Assembly: GCA_948467735.1 (NCBI GenBank)
Contig: CAOKFN010000018.1
Coordinates: forward strand, 1 to 64,000
Reading direction: 5' to 3'
Source of the DNA: an uncultured bacterium
Lineage (GTDB): Bacteria; Bacillota; Clostridia; Lachnospirales; Lachnospiraceae
DNA: 64,000 nucleotides
Shown here: positions 1 through 7,972 of the stretch, piece by piece
How the letters are laid out: each line of letters opens with the position of its first letter
Numbering within the stretch: position 1 is the first letter of the stretch
Translations under genes and position numbers: made by a program
Notes under the pieces: model-generated
What the model saw: only the letters and a program-made list of their open reading frames with translations
The model's database searches: none
What the model was told of the DNA's origin: nothing

Positions 1-78
1 TAAAAAGCATGCCTCGAGTGGTAAAGGGATAAAGACATTCATGCGTTTGTCGTGGGCCTCGGGTTGCTTGTCTTGACC

Positions 79-404
79 TTGGATTTCCGTTTGCCACGAC
101 CTCGGAGTTCTATCTGCCTTGGCCCCGGAGTTCCGTTTGCCACTGCCCCGGAGTTCTATCTGCCTTGGCCCCGGAGTTCCGTTTGCCACTGCCCCGGGAA
201 TTCTATCTGCCTTGGCCCCGGATTTCCGTTTGCCTCAGCCCCGAAGTTCTATCTGCCTTGGCTCCGGAGTTCCGTTTGCCTCAGCCCCGGAGTTTTATCT
301 GCCTTGGCCCCTGATTTCCGTTTGCCTCAGCCCCGGAGTTTTATCTGCCTTGGCCCCGAATTTCCGTTTGCCTCAGCACCGGAGTTCTATCTGCCTTGGC
401 CTCG
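79..404. repeat. 46-bp tandem repeat array, about 6.5 copies
   Basis: Units begin at 105, 151, 197, 244, 290, 336 and 382, with a half unit before 105. Each unit is 46 bp (one is 47) and is made of two related 23-bp halves that alternate. One half contains ttctatctgccttggccccg and the other contains ttccgtttgcc. Copies differ by a few substitutions. The array lies directly downstream of the aldo/keto reductase stop codon. The open frames across it are periodic low-complexity peptides and are not taken as genes. Confidence 0.9.
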
Positions 405-418
405 GAAATCAATTTTTC

Positions 419-1684
419 TCATACTCCCGCGATCACCCCATCCATATCCCAGAGGTCTTCCCAGCCTTTCGCGCCCTCCCATAGAAACACCTGCCCTTTG
501 ATCAGGCGGCAGTTCTTATCTTCCAGACGGATTGCTTCCATTTCTTCCGCCGTGAGGGGGTCTTCCGAGACACATCTCAGATTCGCGGTATACTGCGGTT
601 CCTTCACTGAGAAGGGAATGGGAACCTGCCCCCTCTGCACCGCCCATTTCAGACAGATTATCGCCGGATGCACCCCATGGGCCTCGGCCGCCGCCTTCAC
701 CGCCGGAAGGCAGGTGTCCGCTGCGTCTTCCGGGGTTCTGTCCCGTTCCGGCCGGGACGGGGAGCCTATGGGACAGTAGCCTATGGGCAGAATCTCATGT
801 TTCAAAGCATACTCGAACAATTCCTGCTGCTGAAACGAAGGATGCAGTTCCATCTCCAATGCGGCCGGACGTATCCTGCACAACGGCAGCACCGCTTCCA
901 GCTTCGGAATCGTCATATTGCTCATGCCGATATAACGCACCCATCCTCTGTCCACCAGCTCTTCGCACTGTCTCCACGCAGTCATAAACTCCTCCGCGCA
1001 AAAAGGTCTGGAATCCGGATTGCGGGAGTCCCCGCCGCATCCCGGCGCGTGATAATTTGGAAAAGGCCAATGAACGAAATATAAATCAATTTTGTCCAGC
1101 TGTAAATCTTTCCGGCTTTTTCCACAGGCTTCTATTACCTTCCCGGCTCCATGCATGTCATTCCACACCTTGGAAGTGACAAATAATTCTTCCCGCCTTA
1201 CAATCCCTTCCTGAATCACACGCTGTAGTACTTTTCCTATGCTGTCTTCATTCTGATACACGGAAGCGCAGTCAATCAGGCGGTATCCATACCGAATGGC
1301 CCCATATACGGCCTCCGAAACCTGCTGCGCATTATACTTATCCGAACCAAAAGTTCCCATACCCATACAGGGGATTTCTTCCCCCGTATAAAGCCTTCTT
1401 TTCGGCAATACATTGTTATCTATTTTTTCCATACTCTTCCCATTCCTGTATTTTTCTTTTTTGTTCCCGCTCATGGGAACTTGCTGCGCCTCTTTTATTA
1501 AAGTTCCGCCTGCGGAAGTTATTCCCGTCTTTATTATTTTAATACCGCTCATCGGAACTTGGTGCGCCTCTTTTATTTTAGTCCCGCCTCCGGAACTTGA
1601 TGTGACTCTCTCATCTTCATCCTGCCTCCGGAACTTGCTGCGCCTCTCTTCCCTCCAATTCCCTTGCAGGAAAGAGTTTTTCAT
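419..1684 (-). CDS. Aldo/keto reductase family oxidoreductase
   Basis: NAD(P)H-dependent reductase of aldehydes or ketones, cytoplasmic, TIM-barrel fold. The AKR tetrad is visible: LIDCASVYQNE carries the Asp and Tyr, VTSKVW the Lys, and YFVHWPF the His. Later VRYIGMSNM and IPFSVKEP fit the cofactor-binding half. The family-like protein starts at MEKIDNN (ATG at 1432). The ATG at 1684 is chosen because GGAGG stands 10 bases before it and the frame stays open, which adds 84 residues of repeat-encoded sequence (EAHQVPMSG, EAQQVPMSG). If translation begins at 1432 that stretch is a leader. It follows the alcohol dehydrogenase gene on the same strand and may share its transcript. The natural substrate cannot be told. 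Confidence 0.85.
   Translation of the reverse strand: MKNSFLQGNWREERRSKFRRQDEDERVTSSSGGGTKIKEAHQVPMSGIKIIKTGITSAGGTLIKEAQQVPMSGNKKEKYRNGKSMEKIDNNVLPKRRLYTGEEIPCMGMGTFGSDKYNAQQVSEAVYGAIRYGYRLIDCASVYQNEDSIGKVLQRVIQEGIVRREELFVTSKVWNDMHGAGKVIEACGKSRKDLQLDKIDLYFVHWPFPNYHAPGCGGDSRNPDSRPFCAEEFMTAWRQCEELVDRGWVRYIGMSNMTIPKLEAVLPLCRIRPAALEMELHPSFQQQELFEYALKHEILPIGYCPIGSPSRPERDRTPEDAADTCLPAVKAAAEAHGVHPAIICLKWAVQRGQVPIPFSVKEPQYTANLRCVSEDPLTAEEMEAIRLEDKNCRLIKGQVFLWEGAKGWEDLWDMDGVIAGV
1463..1646. repeat. Imperfect dispersed repeats in the reductase leader/N-terminus
   Basis: Four copies of a motif close to ggaacttgctgcgcctc lie at 1476, 1554, 1592 and 1630. Between them are short palindromes such as gttcccgctcatgggaac (1463-1480). 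A palindrome of the same design, gttcccgtctgcgggaac, lies at 6568-6585 ahead of the GH2 gene. In the reductase frame they encode the recurring peptide KEA(H/Q)QVPMSG. Confidence 0.7.
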
Positions 1685-1756
1685 CCATATCAACCTCCGC
1701 CGTAACTTCCCTCCACATGCCCGCAGGACACATTGCGTCTTCCCTTTGCGGCGGGA

Positions 1757-2812
1757 TTAAAACACCACCGCTACCTTGCCGCAGGCCCCGTCCGCCATGA
1801 GCCGATAGGCCTCCGCCGCCTGATCTATGGAAAATTCATGAGTAATCAAATCCTCCGGATGAATCTTCCAGCGCACCAGACGTTCCACCAATTCCTCCAT
1901 CTTCCACAGGGAAGTCACCCAAGAGCCGTAAATGGTCTTCTGTCCATGAATGATATCGGGGCTGGGATTGAAGGTACAGGTTCCTCCCTCTCCCACAAAA
2001 GCAATCTTTCCCCATTCCCTTGCTGCGCGAATGGCAAGCTGTCTTCCGGCGTCGTTTGCGGAAGCGTCAATGGCCCTCTCCACGCCCTTCCCCCCTGTCA
2101 CCTCCAGAATTTTCTCCAAGGCGTCCTCACCGGGCTGGAACACATAATCCACCAGCCCCAGCTTCTTCGCGAGTTCTATTCGGTATTCATTCATCTCAAT
2201 ACCGATCAGCCGATTTGCTCCCATGGCCTTTGCCAGCATCAGCGCCGCCAGCCCCACCGGCCCAAGCCCTGTGACCAAGACCGCGTCATTGCCGCAGACG
2301 CCGATTTTTTCAAGGGCCTCGTATACCGTTCCGAAACCGCAGGCAACCTGCGCGCCGTCCTTATAGGTCAGTTCGTCCGGAAGGAGAATCAAATCCTTTT
2401 CGTCCGCCAGTATATAAGGAGCCATACCCCCGTTTCTCTGCCAGCCATACGCCTGACGGTATTTGCTCTTGCAGGAAATATAGTATCCCCTCCGGCAGTC
2501 ATAGCACACGCCGCAGCCAGATATATGGTATACAATCACCCGGTCTCCCTTTTTAAAACGTTTCAGCCCTTCCCCCTCTTCCACAATAACGCCGCAGGGT
2601 TCATGCCCCGCCGCCATGCCGGGGATGTAACCCTCCGGCCCTTTCCCCGTGTGCTCCCGGTAAATACAGCGGATATCGCTGCCGCAGATAGTGCTCGCCT
2701 TGGTCTGGATCAAAACCTGCCCATGGCCCGGCTTTGGCACCTCAAAATCTTTCAGCTCCACCGTGCTGTTTCCGGGCAGCACCGCCCCCTTCATTAACAT
2801 TTTAACCGTCAT
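1757..2812 (-). CDS. Zinc-binding alcohol dehydrogenase (MDR family)
   Basis: 351-residue medium-chain dehydrogenase resembling threonine, sorbitol and other polyol dehydrogenases. The catalytic-zinc site is shown by STICGSDI and GHEPCG. The structural-zinc cysteines are in GCGVCYDCRRGYYISC, and the NAD(P) Rossmann loop is VTGLGPVGLAAL. The start at 2812 is supported by AGGAAGG six bases upstream. The longer open frame ahead of it has no family character. It lies between the glycosidase and the aldo/keto reductase, so it probably oxidises or reduces a sugar-derived compound released by the neighbouring enzymes. Substrate unknown. Confidence 0.9.
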   Translation of the reverse strand: MTVKMLMKGAVLPGNSTVELKDFEVPKPGHGQVLIQTKASTICGSDIRCIYREHTGKGPEGYIPGMAAGHEPCGVIVEEGEGLKRFKKGDRVIVYHISGCGVCYDCRRGYYISCKSKYRQAYGWQRNGGMAPYILADEKDLILLPDELTYKDGAQVACGFGTVYEALEKIGVCGNDAVLVTGLGPVGLAALMLAKAMGANRLIGIEMNEYRIELAKKLGLVDYVFQPGEDALEKILEVTGGKGVERAIDASANDAGRQLAIRAAREWGKIAFVGEGGTCTFNPSPDIIHGQKTIYGSWVTSLWKMEELVERLVRWKIHPEDLITHEFSIDQAAEAYRLMADGACGKVAVVF

Positions 2813-2973
2813 TGTTTTCCTTCCTTTCTTCCTCATTAAATAATATAAAACTACAGCAATGTACGCCATAACTCGATAAATGCTATAAAACTTATCAGAA
2901 GCGAGTCCTTTACTTCCGATAAAAGGCACGTCCTATGCGCCGCATCAAATAATATCCGCAGGCCGCGGAGAAC

Positions 2974-3942
2974 TTAATATATTTCCTCGGAAGCAGTAAC
3001 TCCTTCCCGGTAATCCACTTGAACTGACTCCGCTGCATCCGCCCCGTCACATAAGAAATCCACTTCCGCCAAAGAGACACATTCATCTGCATAATCTTCC
3101 TGTATCATGCAGAAGCCCCTCCCCGCCCTTCTGTCCCAATAAGACAGCCCCTTTGCCCCAAAGCCCTCCAAAAGCCGGATTCTGAGCCTCCGAAGCGTTA
3201 CGGGTTCCGGGAAAAGAATTTCCTTGGCGTCCGGAGACGCCGCAAGTTCTCCTTGGCAGAGCCTTACCCATTGTCCTTTCCGCTCCGCATAGACCTCATA
3301 CTTTTTGACCTGACCTTCCCAGTCCCGATGGTTCTGTCTGGGCATAATCAAGAGTCCTTTTACCAAGACATCTCTATCCGTCTCAAACTCCACCGTAAAA
3401 GGATAATGTCCCCCATACTTTCCTCCGGCAAGCCAATAAGTATTGGGGTCTCCGTCAACCATATTTTCTACAGGATTTGACGCGGCGGCTTTGGCGGACG
3501 CCGCCCCCGGCTTCGACATTTTACCTTCTGCGGAAGCCGTCATTTCGCTTTTGGCGATTCCCGTCTCTTCCGGTTCTGCCTCCGGCTCGTACCCCTCCAC
3601 AACTTTCACCTTTGTCCGAAGTCTCCGCATAATGGTGGTATCTGCCAAAAAGGTTCGCATCTGTGCCTCCGTGACGGAAACCTCCGGCGCAAAATCGGCG
3701 CTGTCCATATATTTCAGGAAAGAAAACAGAAGCTGTCTGGCCGCAGGCCTTTGTTCTTGATTTTCAAGAAGATTGGCGGAGCACACCAGCAGCTTCCCGC
3801 CGCACATCTTTGCCTCAAAAGCCAGCGCAAGCCGATAGCTGCGGTTCCAGTCGTCTATGGGACACAGGATGGGGCGAAGCTGCTCTGGCAGCCCCTCCAC
3901 ATTCATTCCTCTGGCCCCTCCACTATCTGGCTCCACTGCCAT
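2974..3942 (-). pseudogene. GH2 glycosidase, frameshifted C-terminal part with discoidin-like domain
   Basis: This frame continues the GH2 protein whose main frame stops at 3903. The segment after the overlap (PEQLRPILCPIDDW, then KLLVCSANL) is the usual continuation of large GH2 proteins. The second half (about residues 150-310) resembles an F5/8 type C (discoidin) carbohydrate-binding domain: NMVDGDPNTYW and SLAEVDFL. No good ribosome binding site precedes its first ATG (3942), and its first ten or so residues read the main frame's bases out of phase. A stretch rich in Ala, Ser and Lys near residue 130 looks like an expansion. It is probably not made as a separate protein unless the frameshift is a sequencing error or is bypassed. 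Confidence 0.8.
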
Positions 3943-6551
3943 TCCATCCCGCTCTCCGTGGGAAATTCCCTCAGAGCCTTATGCCGGGAATCGCACCACA
4001 TTCCCAATCCCCGGCACCATTTGGGCCCCATGCGCCCATTCCAGAATACCGGCAGAGAGGAAAGCATGGGCGAATTATAATGCATATCCTCGGCACGGGG
4101 CAGAAATAATACCTTGTTTCCTTCCCTCAATGCCTTTACGGTTTCTTCCAGAGTGACTGTTACCCGGATTCCCTCGGGCGCCTTACAATCTGCTTCTTCC
4201 GGATACACCCAGAGCTTCCATCTGTTTTCCGCGATAATTTCCCCCATATTTTCGGAAATTCCTCCGGTTTCCGCCATATCTTCCTCTATTCCTTCGGCGC
4301 TTCCGCCAATTTCCTTCGAGGCCTCCCCGGTTTTCCCTGAAGCTCTCATGATTCCCACAGAAAGAAAGCAGCTGCAAGGAGCCGGAAGGCCCGCCAAAGA
4401 AAACGAAACGCTTCCCCCACGAGTATTCCCTCCCGTCCGTATCGCCGATTCTCCAAGCTTTCCCCGAAGGTAAATCTTCCCCGCCTTATCCGTTACCTTC
4501 CAATAGATACAAGCCCCCGCAATATCCTCCTTTTCATAACAGGCAATTTCTATATCCGCCCGAAACTGCTCATTCCTCTGATAAACGACCTTCGGAATCC
4601 GGGCCAGCACAACCGTCGGCGAACAAAACCTGCGAAACTCCCCTACATCCGCATAAGGCTTCGGCTCCCAAAAGGCGTCCAGCAGCCCCACCAAAGCCCC
4701 TCCCTGCCCCGGATAATCGTGGAGATCAAGAAGCGAGAAACCGGAGAATTCCGGCGTCCGGAGATTCGCTTCAATCTCTTCCTTGTAGGCCAGAAACTGT
4801 AATGCGCCGGAAGCCTCCACAAAATCGGCATTTCTATCCAACAGCCCATGCCGCTTGGCAAGTCCGCGATAACACTCATAATTGCTTGGCGTCAAATATC
4901 CGGTAAATTTCTCTATCTGTGAAAAATCCGGATAAGAACAGTACTGCCCCAGCTCATGGCAGAGAAACGGCGCTTCAATATCCTCCATATACTTGCTGTA
5001 GTCCCCGCCGAACCAGCCTTCCCTCCCGCGCATTTTGCTGGTGTTATAACGGCTGCAGGTGTAGAGATAGTCGGTAATATGCAGATCCTCCGGATTCATA
5101 GGCCAAAGCCACCCGGACTGGGCGCAGTAAAGACGCCTGCCGTCCTCTCTACGATATTTTTCCACCCAGCGCTCCACCACCGGCTTGTAACTGCCATGGG
5201 GTTCATTGCCGGAGGAGAGCATGACGAAAGAAGGATGATTTCCATAGGCCTCCAGAATTCGATCCGTCTCCAGAAAAAGCTGCTCCGCAATCTCTCCGTC
5301 CGGGGTGAAATAATTCCACATTCCCGTCTCAACCTGCAAGTAGATTCCCGCCTCGTCCGCCGCCTGAAACGCCGCCTCCGGCGGACACCATGAATGAAAC
5401 CGAACATGGTTCATGCCCCATTCCCTACAGACAGCGAAAATTCTTCGCCATGCAACCACATCCGGCGCAGGATAACCCGTCAGCGGAAAACATCCTGCGT
5501 CATGGGTTCCCCGAAAGCAGATGGTTCGGCCGTTTAATAAGAACTTCCTGCCCGAAACGGCAATATTCCGCAGACCGAAACGCACGGTTTTCTGGGCCAG
5601 AAGTATTCCGTCCCCCTGCAGCAGCCGAATATCCAGCTCCTGCTGCTCCGGCGTAAACTCATCCCAGCAAAGCGCCTCTTCTCCAAATCCGACGCGGAAT
5701 TCCACCTCCGTGCTGCCCTTTCCTACAGTTATGAAACCGGCATTCTCCGCATCACCCGGCAGAACCATATCCGACAGATTCTTTCCCACAGCTGCGAAAC
5801 CAGCGTTCTCCTCTCCGCCGGAGATGGTTCTTCCTATGCCAAGGCAGTTTATAGTTTTATGGATGACAAGCCTGCCGCGAACTTCCTCTCCCATGTTGAC
5901 AAGGCTGATTTTCACACGGGCCGACTTAGACCGATAATCCGGATATACCGCCGCCTTCTCTATAGTAATCATATTCTGCGCCGTAAGCTCTACTTTTCCT
6001 GCGATTCCGTTCCATGAATGCCCCACGGAATCCGAGACGCCATGAGCGTCCGGACGATAAGGATAAATCATCCTATTGTCCACCCTTACCGTCAGGCGAT
6101 GACTCCCGGCAGGAAGACTCCCTATGCGGTATCGATGAGGAACGCATAAGCTGGTAAAGCTGCCCATACAGACATCATCCATCCAAACCGTACTCTTCCA
6201 GCGGACAAGCTCCATGAATAGAGTCAGCTGCATGCCCTCCCATTCCTCGGGAATTTCAATATCTCTTTGATACCATGCGGCGCCCAGATAATGCCTCTTC
6301 GGCTGTGCCAAAAAGGGAACTCTGACCGCGCCGTCCTCCGCAAAACAGCGCGTTTCCTCCCTCAAAAACCATAATCTGTCATGAAGCCCGTCAATCAGAG
6401 GAGTTTTTGTATTAATCTCACTGCCATACCCCTGCGCTTGAAGGGTACCGCTGATTTGAATGCTATCCGAAAGTTCTTGGCAATACCACTTTTGGCCGAT
6501 TCCAACGTCTTTTTCATCCAAACCAAAACGCCATATTCCCTGTAAATCCAT
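3903..6551 (-). CDS. Glycoside hydrolase family 2 enzyme, main part (frameshifted 3' end)
   Basis: 882-residue GH2 enzyme of the beta-galactosidase/glucuronidase superfamily. The order is N-terminal sugar-binding jelly roll (MDLQGIWRFG to about 190), immunoglobulin-like domain (to about 330), then TIM barrel. The likely acid/base is Glu450 in SSGNEPHG and the nucleophile Glu533 in FLCHELGQ. Residues 246-280 hold a duplicated insertion (ENAGFAAVGK, ENAGFITVGK), and another low-complexity insertion lies near 790-830. The start is fixed by AGGAGG four bases before ATG 6551. No signal peptide, so it acts in the cytoplasm. One base missing from the C run at 3915-3918 would explain the shift into the 2974-3942 frame. 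A divergent AraC gene is the likely regulator. Substrate not predictable. Confidence 0.88.
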   Translation of the reverse strand: MDLQGIWRFGLDEKDVGIGQKWYCQELSDSIQISGTLQAQGYGSEINTKTPLIDGLHDRLWFLREETRCFAEDGAVRVPFLAQPKRHYLGAAWYQRDIEIPEEWEGMQLTLFMELVRWKSTVWMDDVCMGSFTSLCVPHRYRIGSLPAGSHRLTVRVDNRMIYPYRPDAHGVSDSVGHSWNGIAGKVELTAQNMITIEKAAVYPDYRSKSARVKISLVNMGEEVRGRLVIHKTINCLGIGRTISGGEENAGFAAVGKNLSDMVLPGDAENAGFITVGKGSTEVEFRVGFGEEALCWDEFTPEQQELDIRLLQGDGILLAQKTVRFGLRNIAVSGRKFLLNGRTICFRGTHDAGCFPLTGYPAPDVVAWRRIFAVCREWGMNHVRFHSWCPPEAAFQAADEAGIYLQVETGMWNYFTPDGEIAEQLFLETDRILEAYGNHPSFVMLSSGNEPHGSYKPVVERWVEKYRREDGRRLYCAQSGWLWPMNPEDLHITDYLYTCSRYNTSKMRGREGWFGGDYSKYMEDIEAPFLCHELGQYCSYPDFSQIEKFTGYLTPSNYECYRGLAKRHGLLDRNADFVEASGALQFLAYKEEIEANLRTPEFSGFSLLDLHDYPGQGGALVGLLDAFWEPKPYADVGEFRRFCSPTVVLARIPKVVYQRNEQFRADIEIACYEKEDIAGACIYWKVTDKAGKIYLRGKLGESAIRTGGNTRGGSVSFSLAGLPAPCSCFLSVGIMRASGKTGEASKEIGGSAEGIEEDMAETGGISENMGEIIAENRWKLWVYPEEADCKAPEGIRVTVTLEETVKALREGNKVLFLPRAEDMHYNSPMLSSLPVFWNGRMGPKWCRGLGMWCDSRHKALREFPTESGMEWQWSQIVEGPEE

Positions 6552-6567
6552 CTTTCCTCCTATTCCA

Positions 6568-6698
6568 GTTCCCGTCTGCGGGAACTTATTCCGCTCTCTT
6601 CCTTTCAGCGCCCTTACAAGGGAGCAATTTTCAGCCGCATAGAGCGCATCTGAAAATTCTCCTGCGCACTTGTGCGCAGTGAGCACTTGTGCGCAGTG
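6568..6698. repeat. Palindrome and short direct repeats in the GH2-AraC intergenic region
   Basis: The 377-bp gap between the divergent GH2 and AraC genes holds the palindrome gttcccgtctgcgggaac at 6568-6585. It also holds two direct copies of gcacttgtgcgcagtg at 6666-6681 and 6683-6698. Part of the latter is nearly palindromic (tgcgcacttgtgcgca, 6663-6678). These could be regulator-binding sites for the AraC protein or simply repeats of the kind scattered through this genome. Confidence 0.6.
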
Positions 6699-6928
6699 GG
6701 TGCTTCCATTCCAAGACTGTTTTTTCCGCCCTTCCCGCTTTTGACTTCCCCAATATAATATGATACACTAAAAGCATCATTGGCAGGCCGCGAAAAAGCC
6801 TCTTGATACAAACCAAAAACCAAGACGTTTTCTTGCAGACTACGCGAACAAAAAATGCAGCACATAGAAGCTGCGCCCTGCCTGAATCTCCGGCGCTTAC
6901 ATTCTATGCAGACCAAGGAGCATGACAT

Positions 6929-7786
6929 ATGGAAACCCATTACCCTGACATGAATATACAATTTACCCTAGAACAGCACAAAATTGATGTGCAGAACATT
7001 GTATTAACGCAATTCAGCAAGGTGATCCCCGCCCACAGCCACGGAAACAACTGCTATGAAATTCACTATATCCCTTCGGGATACGGTAAACTGGATGTTG
7101 ACGGCATTCGTTATGATATCCGTCCCAATACCATCTTTGTCACAGGCCCTCATATTATGCATGCGCAGGCGCCTCTTTCCAACAATCCTATGACGGAATA
7201 CTGTGTCTATCTGAAACTGCATGATACCGTAACGGACTCTCAGGCCTTCCCTGTCCTGTCTGCCTTCTGCAGCGCGCCCTTTTGGTTCGGGCAGGCCGCG
7301 CATGGGCTGTCTGACATCATTCCACAGTTTTTCTGGGAATTAGAGCACAGGTACATCGGCTATCAAAGTCAGGCGGAAACTCTGCTCTCCCAAATGATAG
7401 TCGCCTTGGCCCGCTGCTATGAACAGCGCAGAGACCTGTCAAAAATAACCCTTGAGCAGACCGCCGATAACAAATCCATACTCATCGAAGAATATTTCCT
7501 ATATGAATATCAATCCCTGTCTTTGGAGGCTTTGGCCGACCGCCTGAGCCTAAGCCCCCGTCAGACCCAGCGCCTGCTTCAAAAGTACTACGGCAAAACC
7601 TTCCAGCAGAAGAAAGCCGAAGCCAGAATGTCAGCCGCCGCCCTTTTATTGGAAGACAGCCGACAAAGCATTACTTCCATAGCGGATCTTCTGGGCTATT
7701 CCTCCGTGGAACACTTTTCCTCCGCGTTCCACAAATATTTTAAGACAAGCCCTCGGGAATACAGGAAGAAGATACTGAAGCCCTGA
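6929..7786 (+). CDS. AraC family transcriptional regulator
   Basis: 285-residue regulator. The N-terminal half is a cupin-like sensor domain (PAHSHGNNCYEIHYIPSGYG, a double-stranded beta-helix His motif). The C-terminal 100 residues carry two helix-turn-helix motifs: LEALADRLSLSPRQTQRLLQ and ITSIADLLGYSSVEHFSSAF followed by FKTSPREYR, the standard AraC signature. AAGGAG sits eight bases before the ATG. It is transcribed away from the GH2 gene and towards the GH95 gene, so it probably senses a sugar and controls the GH2 gene across the shared promoter region, possibly GH95 as well. Confidence 0.92.
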   Translation: METHYPDMNIQFTLEQHKIDVQNIVLTQFSKVIPAHSHGNNCYEIHYIPSGYGKLDVDGIRYDIRPNTIFVTGPHIMHAQAPLSNNPMTEYCVYLKLHDTVTDSQAFPVLSAFCSAPFWFGQAAHGLSDIIPQFFWELEHRYIGYQSQAETLLSQMIVALARCYEQRRDLSKITLEQTADNKSILIEEYFLYEYQSLSLEALADRLSLSPRQTQRLLQKYYGKTFQQKKAEARMSAAALLLEDSRQSITSIADLLGYSSVEHFSSAFHKYFKTSPREYRKKILKP

Positions 7787-7827
7787 TAGCCTCCGCGCCC
7801 ATTACGGCTCATCTCCGCTCCTGCATA

Positions 7828-7970
7828 CCTGCGCCTGCCATCCGCCTATTTCCACCCTCACATACCTGCGCCTTCCATCCGCTTGTTTCCATCCCCACAT
7901 GCCTGCGCCTTCCATTCTCCTACTTCCATCTCCACACATCTGCGCCTTCCATTCGCTTATTTCCGCCCCC
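7828..7970. repeat. 37-bp tandem repeat array, about 3.9 copies
   Basis: Units start at 7828, 7865, 7902 and 7939. Each contains cctgcgccttccat followed by a tttcca block. The last copy stops three bases before the stop codon of the GH95 gene. The array fills the space between the convergent AraC and GH95 genes. Copies differ at scattered positions, mostly C/T and G/T changes. Confidence 0.88.
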
Positions 7971-7972
7971 AG

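Noticed and set aside
79..404. Regular repeats could be a CRISPR array
   Set aside because: Adjacent copies have no unique spacers, every part of the 46-bp unit repeats, and no cas genes are present.
52..501. 149-residue proline-rich frame on the plus strand
   Set aside because: It is a by-product of the 46-bp array, has no ribosome binding site and runs into the antisense of the reductase gene.
1733..2797. 354-codon plus-strand frame opposite the alcohol dehydrogenase
   Set aside because: Mirror frame of a clear MDR enzyme, with no family resemblance of its own.
3903..3942. Programmed ribosomal frameshift in GH2
   Set aside because: No slippery heptamer of the usual form and no downstream stem-loop was seen; GH2 enzymes are not known for it.
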